Origin: an uncultured Burkholderiales bacterium
Lineage (GTDB): Bacteria; Pseudomonadota; Gammaproteobacteria; Burkholderiales; Burkholderiaceae
DNA length: 10,248 nucleotides
NCBI GenBank assembly: GCA_903845315.1
Contig: CAIMWY010000141.1
Coordinates: 1-10,248, forward strand
Direction of reading: 5' to 3'
Shown piece after piece: positions 1 to 5,507 of this stretch. Within the stretch, counting starts at the first letter, position 1, and each line of letters begins with the position of its first letter. The notes beneath the pieces were generated by a model, which did no database searches, was not told the origin of the DNA, and was given only the letters and a program-made list of their open reading frames with translations. The position numbers were made by a program, and so were the translations under genes.

Positions 1-28
1 AAAAGGCCCGCTCAAGAGCGGGCCTTTT
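1..28. terminator. Bidirectional intrinsic terminator at the end of the cco cluster
   Basis: Bases 1-13 (AAAAGGCCCGCTC) are an exact inverted repeat of bases 16-28, giving a GC-rich stem flanked by A on one side and T on the other. With a realistic four-base loop the stem is 12 bp. Because the arms begin with AAAA and end with TTTT, the hairpin can terminate transcription in both directions. On the minus strand it lies 20 bases after the stop codon of the last gene of the oxidase cluster (48-350), so it is the likely end of that transcript. The minus-strand T tract reaches the window edge, so its full length is not visible. Confidence 0.85.
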
Positions 29-47
29 GCTGAGTAGATCACTAGAC

Positions 48-350
48 TTAAGTAAGTTCACAGCACTGCGCTTGCTTGGGGCATCCATCGGGGCGCTCCG
101 TTGGCGCCAAGGTGCAGCGATTGGTCTCAAAGGGCGACATCGACAACAAAGTGGTCAAGGCACTCGAACCCGCTGTGATCAACCAAAAGGCAAAGAACGA
201 CAGGGTGTAAATACCTTGGCGCGACATCTCCACAGGTTGACCGAACCATTGCATATCTTGCGGGTCAAACATGGCAAAAACCAAGACCTCTAAGACGCCT
301 GCAATTAAAAAAGCAGGCCATGCGATCCACATCATGCGTTGTGCCAACAT
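48..350 (-). CDS. Small two-helix membrane protein with cysteine-containing tail, function unknown
   Basis: A 100-residue protein that I cannot assign to a named family. It has two hydrophobic segments, about residues 7-28 and 47-69, joined by a short loop with DPQDMQWFGQP, followed by a polar tail with cysteines at 79, 90, 96 and 97 (spacing C-x10-C-x5-CC). The start ATG at 350 has a good Shine-Dalgarno (GGAGG, 8 bases upstream). It is the last gene of the oxidase cluster, 56 bases after ccoH and 20 bases before the terminator hairpin, so it is probably co-transcribed with ccoNOQPGH. I have an impression that similar small membrane proteins follow ccoH in related Burkholderiales, but this is memory and not a search. 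A role in oxidase assembly or copper handling is only inferred from position and the cysteines. Confidence 0.75.
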   Translation of the reverse strand: MLAQRMMWIAWPAFLIAGVLEVLVFAMFDPQDMQWFGQPVEMSRQGIYTLSFFAFWLITAGSSALTTLLSMSPFETNRCTLAPTERPDGCPKQAQCCELT

Positions 351-406
351 CTGTCATTCCTCCAAAATATTTTTCACGCAGTGTAGGCCCGAGCCTAAGC
401 CATACG

Positions 407-682
407 TCATGGGGTTTTCGTGGGGACAGCAGCTTGAGGGGTCGCTGCATGGTTGCGCGCTTGCAATGCAGGCATCATTGGTTGGGCTTGCTCCGCCAAC
501 GTTTTGTTGATGTTCAACCCTTGGCGGTAATAGTCTTCAGCCACCACCGGGTCGGGAATGCGAATGGCAATCGCAAGGGTCACAAAACCTGCCACCACCA
601 CGATGGCGGGGCCGGCAATGATCAACCAGACATGGCCGTAGCACCACCAAGGCTGGGTATCGAGTTGGTTTTTTGATGACAT
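407..682 (-). CDS. ccoH: Cytochrome oxidase maturation protein CcoH (FixH family), short form
   Basis: This 91-residue FixH-family protein is a membrane assembly factor of cbb3 oxidase, reported in other bacteria to associate with the oxidase complex. One membrane helix spans about residues 15-40, after an aromatic start (PWWCYGHVW). It is followed by the family signature PDPVVAEDYYRQGLNINK at 43-60, then a short Ala/Pro-rich tail. Family members in alpha- and gammaproteobacteria are commonly about 150-170 residues with a folded periplasmic domain. Here almost all of that domain is absent, which I believe is usual for this lineage. The start at 682 is chosen because GAGG lies 7 bases upstream, formed from the end of ccoG, and because the family homology begins just there. 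A longer in-frame extension to 922 would run through ccoG and is rejected. It lies 4 bases after the ccoG stop, suggesting translational coupling. Confidence 0.88.
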   Translation of the reverse strand: MSSKNQLDTQPWWCYGHVWLIIAGPAIVVVAGFVTLAIAIRIPDPVVAEDYYRQGLNINKTLAEQAQPMMPALQARNHAATPQAAVPTKTP

Positions 683-686
683 AGAT

Positions 687-2132
687 TTACCTCGGAACAA
701 TGAACACAGACTTTTCCACAACGAAATCTGTTGTGCCCTGCGCTTGAATTTCAAACTGAATTTTGTGCGAACCGGCTTCGGCAGAACCATAAGGGATATC
801 TGCGCGCAACACAATCCAACGCGCTTGGGCCGAGGCCACCACCACCTCGGTGTCCGTTTGGATACGCAGTTGAGGCAAACCTTTGACCGACAAGGTAAAG
901 CGTTGTTCGTTTTCGGCAGCATTCATGATTTGTAAGCGGAAGACGTTCTCGAGCGTTCCGTTCTCGGTGACACGCGCCAGGGTCGATCGGTCTCGCACCA
1001 CATCCACCTTGAACGGTGTGCGCATGCCCAAGGACACAAACAAGCCCAACACCAAGGCCACCAAAATCATGGTGTACACCTGAACACGCGGGCGCAACAA
1101 ACGCGACCACATTTGGCTGGAGGTCCATTTGTTTTGCAGCGCATTTTGCGTGGTGTATCGAACCAAGCCTTTGGCGTAACCCATTTTGTCCATCACGTTG
1201 TCGCACACATCGGCGCAAGCGCCGCAGCCGATGCACTCATACTGCAAGCCATGACGGATGTCGATGCCCGTGGGACACACCTGCACACACAAGGAGCAGT
1301 CCACACAGGCGCCTAAGTTGAGGGTGTTCATGTCGGCTTTGCGCGAGCGCGCACCACGTGGCTCACCACGCTCGCTGTCATAGGTGACGATCAAGGTGTC
1401 ATGGTCAAACATGGCGCTTTGAAAGCGGGCATAAGGGCACATGTATTTGCACACCTGCTCGCGCAAAAAGCCAGCATTGCCGTAAGTGGATATAGCGTAA
1501 AAGAACACCCAAAACAACTCCCACGAGCTCATGTGGGTCAGGAAAAACTCCATCGCCAACTCACGAATTGGGGTGAAATAGCCCACAAAAGTAAAGCCCG
1601 TCCAGATCGAAAAGAAGATCCATAGCAAATGCTTGTACCACTTCTTGACTAACTTTTCGAGCGAAAAATCCGCGTCATCCAAACGCATACGCGCGGAGCG
1701 GTCGCCTTCAACTTTGCGCTCTATCCATAAAAATATTTCGCTGTACACCGTCTGTGGGCAGGCATAACCGCACCACAAACGCCCGGCCACGGCGGTGAAC
1801 AAAAACAGCGACAAGGCAGCAATGACCAACAAGCCGGTCAGGTAAATGAAGTCTTGAGGGTACAAGACCAAGCCAAAAATATAAAACCGACGTGAGGCCA
1901 AGTCGAACAACACCGCTTGTCGCGTGCCCCATTCGAACCAAGGTAAGCCGTAAAACAGCAACTGGGTCAGAACCACCAAGATCCAACGCCAATAAGCAAA
2001 GATGCCTTCGACAGAACGGGGATAAATTTTTTCGCTTGCAGCATAAAGCGAGACCATCGCCTCGTCTTCTGAGCCCGAAGGCTCAGGGACGATAGGGATG
2101 GTCTTGCGCTGCTTGGGATCAGCAGAATTCAA
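687..2132 (-). CDS. ccoG: CcoG (FixG/RdxA family) membrane iron-sulfur protein, cupric reductase type
   Basis: CcoG is an inner-membrane 4Fe-4S protein needed for cbb3 oxidase copper supply; the Rhodobacter capsulatus homologue has been shown to reduce Cu(II) to Cu(I). This copy is 481 residues from a TTG start. Membrane helices are near 48-65, 85-115, 168-188, 203-220 and 352-370. Cysteine motifs are GYACP (C121, C125), CKYMCP (C228, C232) and two ferredoxin clusters at C276/C279/C282/C286 and C300/C303/C306/C310. The tail from about 375 matches the FixG C-terminal immunoglobulin-like domain. The start is uncertain. TTG at 2132 follows the ccoP stop by 5 bases and keeps the conserved basic KTIPIVPE segment, but has only a weak Shine-Dalgarno. 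An ATG at 2057 would give 456 residues and lose that segment. The open frame extends to 2306 but lies inside ccoP there. The protein is complete, with no missing cluster ligand. Confidence 0.93.
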   Translation of the reverse strand: MNSADPKQRKTIPIVPEPSGSEDEAMVSLYAASEKIYPRSVEGIFAYWRWILVVLTQLLFYGLPWFEWGTRQAVLFDLASRRFYIFGLVLYPQDFIYLTGLLVIAALSLFLFTAVAGRLWCGYACPQTVYSEIFLWIERKVEGDRSARMRLDDADFSLEKLVKKWYKHLLWIFFSIWTGFTFVGYFTPIRELAMEFFLTHMSSWELFWVFFYAISTYGNAGFLREQVCKYMCPYARFQSAMFDHDTLIVTYDSERGEPRGARSRKADMNTLNLGACVDCSLCVQVCPTGIDIRHGLQYECIGCGACADVCDNVMDKMGYAKGLVRYTTQNALQNKWTSSQMWSRLLRPRVQVYTMILVALVLGLFVSLGMRTPFKVDVVRDRSTLARVTENGTLENVFRLQIMNAAENEQRFTLSVKGLPQLRIQTDTEVVVASAQARWIVLRADIPYGSAEAGSHKIQFEIQAQGTTDFVVEKSVFIVPR

Positions 2133-2137
2133 AACAA

Positions 2138-3067
2138 TTACTTCGCAACGGCAACCGCTTGAGGTTTGTTCGACATGCCCCACACATAAGCGGTGAGCAC
2201 GTGAATTTGTGAATCGGTCAAACGGCCTTCTTGTGCAGGCATTTGGTTGACTTTGCCGCCATTGATCATGGCGGTGATGGCTTCTTCGCCCCATCCGTGC
2301 AGCCAAATCTTGTCGGTCAAGTTGGCTGAGCCCAAGGTTTGGTTACCTTTGCCGTCCATGCCGTGACAAGCTGCACAGGCGCCGAACTTGGCTTGTCCCA
2401 ATGAAGCACGCACCGAATCGCTCGGACTACCCGACAAACTCAAGACATAGTGCGACACGTTGCGGATGTCCTCAGGCGTACCCACCGCAGCAGCCATGGG
2501 GGGCATTTGACCAATGCGGCCTTTGGTGATGGTTTCTTTGATTTTGTCGGGTGTGCCGCCATGCAACCAGTCACCGTCGGTCAAGTTGGGAAAGCTCTTA
2601 GAGCCACGCGCATCAGAACCGTGGCACTGTGCACAATTGTTCATGAACAAACGCTCACCCACGGCCATGGCTTTGGGGTCACCCGCCAATTGTTCAGGTT
2701 TTTGGGCATTGAAGGCGGCATACATGGGCTCCAACTCTTGGTTGGCTTTGGCCACCTCGGCGTCGTACTGACCTTGGGAAGACCAGCCCAACTTACCGGC
2801 GAAACTGCCCAAGCCAGGATAAGCCAAGCCATACACCACTGCAAAAACAATGGTGATGATGAACAACCACAACCACCAACGCGGCAGGGGGTTGTTCATT
2901 TCACGCAAGTTTTCGTCCCACACATGGCCGGTGGTGCCGTCTTGTGTGTTGTGCGAAGAAACTTTGATCTTGGACGACACCCACAGCAAAACTGCGCAGT
3001 ACAAGATGCCCAAGATGGAGATGGCGGCGACAAACACCGACCAGAAATTACTTGTGAAATCACTCAT
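2138..3067 (-). CDS. ccoP: Cytochrome c oxidase cbb3-type subunit III, dihaem CcoP
   Basis: This is the dihaem cytochrome c subunit that accepts electrons and passes them through CcoO to the CcoN core. The protein is 309 residues. Two N-terminal membrane helices lie at about 7-31 and 64-84, which is the two-helix form of CcoP. Between them is the family signature around WDENLREMNNPLPRWW (50-65). Two cytochrome c domains follow, with haem attachment sites CAQCH (145-149) and CAACH (231-235). Likely axial methionines are in GQMPP (188) and NQMPA (276). The ATG at 3067 has AAAGGA about 8 bases upstream. The gene lies 32 bases after ccoQ and its stop is 5 bases before the proposed ccoG start. All haem ligands are present, so it should be functional. 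Haem attachment needs the Ccm or Ccs machinery, which is not in this window. Confidence 0.97.
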   Translation of the reverse strand: MSDFTSNFWSVFVAAISILGILYCAVLLWVSSKIKVSSHNTQDGTTGHVWDENLREMNNPLPRWWLWLFIITIVFAVVYGLAYPGLGSFAGKLGWSSQGQYDAEVAKANQELEPMYAAFNAQKPEQLAGDPKAMAVGERLFMNNCAQCHGSDARGSKSFPNLTDGDWLHGGTPDKIKETITKGRIGQMPPMAAAVGTPEDIRNVSHYVLSLSGSPSDSVRASLGQAKFGACAACHGMDGKGNQTLGSANLTDKIWLHGWGEEAITAMINGGKVNQMPAQEGRLTDSQIHVLTAYVWGMSNKPQAVAVAK

Positions 3068-3099
3068 GATCCGATTCCTTTAACAGGCGCTCTGTGGCC

Positions 3100-3237
3100 C
3101 TAGTCTTGATCGAGTGGCAATTGAGCTGCCGCGTCGAAATCTGATTGGTTACGTCGGGAGAAAGCCCAGACCAAGATGCCAATGAAAATGGCAAACGACA
3201 GCAAGGTGGTGGCGATGCGCAGGTCATTGACATCCAT
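3100..3237 (-). CDS. ccoQ: Cytochrome c oxidase cbb3-type subunit CcoQ
   Basis: CcoQ is a small non-catalytic subunit that stabilises the association of CcoP with the CcoNO core. This one is 45 residues: a short N-terminus (MDVNDLRIA), one membrane helix at about 9-27, then the basic turn SRRNQSDFDAAA typical of the family and an acidic end. The start ATG at 3237 is chosen over the in-frame ATG at 3243 because the Shine-Dalgarno GGAG directly abuts the latter and is 6 bases from the former. The TAAGGAG element includes the stop codon of ccoO, which ends 10 bases upstream, so translation is likely coupled. The long in-frame extension to 3363 overlaps ccoO and has no support. The identity rests on position between ccoO and ccoP, size and the helix-SRR pattern. 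Confidence 0.92.
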   Translation of the reverse strand: MDVNDLRIATTLLSFAIFIGILVWAFSRRNQSDFDAAAQLPLDQD

Positions 3238-3247
3238 GAACATCTCC

Positions 3248-3871
3248 TTACTTGAGCGCGAGGCCCAGGGATTGCAAATACGCAATGGTGGCTTCCATCT
3301 CGGTTTTGCCTTGCACATCTTCAGCAGCCTTGGCAATTTCTGCGTCGCTGTAGGGCACGCCAACGGTGCGCAATGCTTTCATGCGAGGCGCCATGTCTTG
3401 CGGGTTGACCAAGTTTTTCAGCAACCATGGGTACTCGGGCATGTTCGACTCAGGCACCACATCGCGCGGGTTGTTCAAGTGCACACGGTGCCACTCGTCA
3501 CTGTATTTGCCACCCACACGCGCCAAGTCAGGACCGGTGCGCTTGCTGCCCCACTGGAAGGGGTGGTCATACACCGACTCGCCAGCCACAGAGTAATGAC
3601 CGTAACGCAGTGTTTCAGCGCGGAAGGGACGAATCATCTGCGAGTGACAGTTGTAACAGCCCTCGCGGATGTACACATCACGCCCGGCTAATTGAAGCGC
3701 GGTGTAGGGCTTGACCCCCGTCACTGGCTCGGTGGTGGACTTTTGGAAGAACAAAGGCACGATTTCAACGATGCCACCAAAGGCCACCGAAATCAAAATC
3801 AGCACGATCATTAAAAAGTTGTTGGTCTCCACGCGCTCGTGGGAGAAACCTTTGGAATTGTTATCAGACAT
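3248..3871 (-). CDS. ccoO: Cytochrome c oxidase cbb3-type subunit II, monohaem CcoO
   Basis: CcoO is the monohaem cytochrome c subunit, anchored in the inner membrane with its haem domain in the periplasm. It passes electrons from CcoP to CcoN. The protein is 207 residues, the usual length. One membrane anchor spans about 18-42. The haem attachment site CYNCH is at 72-76, within the conserved [16 protein letters not shown] segment, and the likely axial methionine is M144 in [10 protein letters not shown]. The [16 protein letters not shown] stretch (113-128) is also typical. The ATG at 3871 is preceded by GAGGAG, which uses the TGA stop codon region of ccoN; the gap to ccoN is 10 bases, so the two core subunits are probably translationally coupled. 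No unusual residue is seen. Confidence 0.97.
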   Translation of the reverse strand: MSDNNSKGFSHERVETNNFLMIVLILISVAFGGIVEIVPLFFQKSTTEPVTGVKPYTALQLAGRDVYIREGCYNCHSQMIRPFRAETLRYGHYSVAGESVYDHPFQWGSKRTGPDLARVGGKYSDEWHRVHLNNPRDVVPESNMPEYPWLLKNLVNPQDMAPRMKALRTVGVPYSDAEIAKAAEDVQGKTEMEATIAYLQSLGLALK

Positions 3872-3881
3872 CTGGTGCTCC

Positions 3882-5312
3882 TCAAGCGTGTGCGGGGGCT
3901 GGAATAGGCACGCTGACCGCTTTGCCTTGTGTGGCGGTTTTGATCACGTTCCACAGCATGATCAACATGCCACTGAGGTACAACAAACCACCAACCACAC
4001 GAATCACATAGAAGGGATAGGTAGCTTTCACTGACTCCACGAAGGTGTAGGTCAAGGTGCCGTCGGTGTTGATGGCACGCCACATCAGGCCTTGCATCAC
4101 ACCGGCAATCCACATCGCAGCGATGTAGAGCACGATGCCAATGGTGGCCAACCAGAAGTGAACTTCAATGGCCTTGACGCTGTACATCTTTTGTTGACCA
4201 AACAGCTTAGGCACCAAGAAGTACAAAGCGCCCATCGACACCAAGCCCACCCAGCCCAGAGCGCCTGAGTGCACATGGCCGACCGTCCAGTCGGTGTAGT
4301 GGCTCAAAGCGTTCACGGTTTTGATGGCCATCATCGGGCCTTCAAAGGTGGACATGCCATAGAACGACAAGGACACCACCAAGAAACGAAGGATGGGGTC
4401 ATCACGCAGTTTGTGCCACGCGCCCGACAAAGTCATGATGCCGTTGATCATGCCGCCCCAACTTGGCGCGAGCAGCACCAGCGAGAAGACCATGCCCAAA
4501 GACTGCGCCCAATCAGGCAAAGCGGTGTAGTGCAGATGGTGAGGACCGGCCCACATATAGGTGAAGATCAAAGCCCAAAAGTGCACGATCGACAAGCGAT
4601 ACGAATACACAGGGCGTTCGGCCTGTTTAGGAATGAAGTAATACATCATGCCCAAGAAACCTGCCGTCAAAAAGAAGCCCACCGCATTGTGCCCATACCA
4701 CCACTGAATCATGGCGTCTTGCGCCCCGGCATAGGCCGAGTAAGACTTCATCCAACCCGCAGGAATGGCCGCACTGTTGACGATGTGTAACAAGGCCACG
4801 GCGATGATGAACGCGCCGTAGAACCAGTTGGCCACGTATATGTGCTTAACCTTGCGTGTACCCACGGTGCCAAAAAACACCACGGCATAGGAAACCCAGA
4901 CCACCGCAATCAGCAAGTCAATGGGCCACTCCAATTCGGCGTATTCCTTGCCCTGAGTAAAACCCAAAGGCAAGCTGATGGCCGCCGCCACAATGACCAA
5001 CTGCCAACCCCAAAAGGTAAAGGCAGCGAGCTTGGGCAAGAACAACACTGTATGGCAGGTTCGCTGCACCACGTAATAGCTGGTGGCAAACAAGGCGCTC
5101 CCACCAAACGCAAAAATCACCGCGTTGGTGTGCAGGGGCCGTAAGCGCCCATAGGTCAGCCAAGGAATGCCAAAGTTCAGTTCAGGCCAAGCAAGTTGGG
5201 AGGCGATGATCACGCCAACCAACATACCAACCACGCCCCAAACCACCGCCATGATGGAAAACTGTCGTACAACGGTATCGCTGTAGACAGCTTGATTTGA
5301 TGAGTTCATCAT
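3882..5312 (-). CDS. ccoN: Cytochrome c oxidase cbb3-type subunit I, catalytic CcoN
   Basis: CcoN is the catalytic subunit of the high-affinity C-family oxidase. It reduces O2 to water at a haem b3-CuB centre and pumps protons. The protein is 476 residues with about 12 predicted membrane helices. Every ligand expected from the Pseudomonas stutzeri structure is present with an offset of one: H61 and H348 for low-spin haem b, H346 for haem b3, H208, H258 and H259 for CuB, and Y252 for the His-Tyr cross-link in [10 protein letters not shown]. There are two adjacent ATG codons: 5312 and 5309. The AAAGGTGA element is spaced better for 5309, which would also remove the numbering offset, so either may be used. 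The gene lies 57 bases after ccoS and carries its own probable FNR-dependent promoter in that gap. Confidence 0.98.
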   Translation of the reverse strand: MMNSSNQAVYSDTVVRQFSIMAVVWGVVGMLVGVIIASQLAWPELNFGIPWLTYGRLRPLHTNAVIFAFGGSALFATSYYVVQRTCHTVLFLPKLAAFTFWGWQLVIVAAAISLPLGFTQGKEYAELEWPIDLLIAVVWVSYAVVFFGTVGTRKVKHIYVANWFYGAFIIAVALLHIVNSAAIPAGWMKSYSAYAGAQDAMIQWWYGHNAVGFFLTAGFLGMMYYFIPKQAERPVYSYRLSIVHFWALIFTYMWAGPHHLHYTALPDWAQSLGMVFSLVLLAPSWGGMINGIMTLSGAWHKLRDDPILRFLVVSLSFYGMSTFEGPMMAIKTVNALSHYTDWTVGHVHSGALGWVGLVSMGALYFLVPKLFGQQKMYSVKAIEVHFWLATIGIVLYIAAMWIAGVMQGLMWRAINTDGTLTYTFVESVKATYPFYVIRVVGGLLYLSGMLIMLWNVIKTATQGKAVSVPIPAPAHA

Positions 5313-5331
5313 TCACCTTTCATTTTTATAC

Positions 5332-5337
5332 AGTATC
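5332..5337 (-). promoter_or_regulatory. Probable -10 element of the ccoN promoter
   Basis: Read on the minus strand this is GATACT, four of six matches to TATAAT. It sits where a -10 hexamer is expected if the FNR-type box at 5360-5373 is centred at -41.5, the class II activator arrangement. Transcription would then start near 5325 and leave a leader of only about 13-16 bases before ccoN, just enough for the AAAGGTGA ribosome binding site. A TATAAA at 5325-5330 is also present but would place the start too close to the ATG. No -35 hexamer is needed in this promoter class. Confidence 0.5.
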
Positions 5338-5359
5338 CCCAATCAGCCATGCGGGGCTA

Positions 5360-5373
5360 TTGATGCATGTCAA
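5360..5373 (-). promoter_or_regulatory. FNR/ANR-type operator upstream of ccoN, overlapping the ccoS stop
   Basis: The minus strand reads TTGACATGCATCAA. This fits the FNR/ANR pattern TTGAY-N4-RTCAA at all ten specified positions, although the two arms are not exactly symmetrical. The TGA stop codon of ccoS is inside the left arm. The box ends 47 bases before the ccoN start and is centred about 41-42 bases from the transcription start implied by the GATACT -10 element. Oxidase operons of this type are known to be activated by FNR-family proteins at low oxygen in many proteobacteria. Regulation here is inferred from sequence and spacing. Confidence 0.75.
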
Positions 5374-5507
5374 TCGTCTCGAAGAATGCGCTCACCTTCT
5401 TGGTCAATCCCCTCAAATTGACCCCGATGAATCGCCCACCAAAGCCCCGCCAGGATGCAAAGCACCAGCAAAACCGACAGGGGTATCAAAATAAACAAAA
5501 TATCCAT
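5370..5507 (-). CDS. ccoS: cbb3-type cytochrome oxidase assembly protein CcoS
   Basis: CcoS is a short single-helix inner-membrane protein required for insertion of the haem b and copper cofactors into the CcoN subunit. This copy is 45 residues. A helix spans about residues 2-22 (MDILFILIPLSVLLVL onward), then the family pattern LWWAIHRGQFEGIDQEGERIL, including the GQFE...D...G..IL spacing used to recognise CcoS. The start ATG at 5507 overlaps the ccoI stop codon by one base (TAATG), so translation probably depends on terminating ribosomes from ccoI; the purine-rich GGAAAAG before it is only a weak ribosome binding site. The stop codon is embedded in the FNR-type box of the ccoN promoter. Identity rests on the motif and on neighbours ccoI and ccoN. 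Confidence 0.92.
   Translation of the reverse strand: MDILFILIPLSVLLVLCILAGLWWAIHRGQFEGIDQEGERILRDD

Noticed and set aside
351..406. The 56-base gap between ccoH and the small membrane protein gene
   Set aside because: No promoter pair, hairpin with T tract or small coding frame could be supported; it holds only the ribosome site of the next gene.
683..922. In-frame upstream extension of ccoH
   Set aside because: It runs through the end of ccoG, has no family similarity, and a good ribosome site exists at the ATG at 682.
2450..3103. Plus-strand open frame of 217 residues antisense to ccoP
   Set aside because: Shadow of the certain ccoP gene, His-rich composition and no recognisable domain.
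4269..4790. Long plus-strand open frame of 173 residues antisense to ccoN
   Set aside because: Shadow of ccoN: no ribosome site, odd composition rich in His, Arg and Gln, and the minus-strand frame encodes every oxidase ligand.
5418..5431. A second FNR-like sequence (TTGACCCCGATGAA) inside ccoS, 58 bases upstream of the first box
   Set aside because: One core mismatch, fully inside coding sequence where codons explain the bases, and its distance from the inferred start (about -99.5) is not a usual FNR position.
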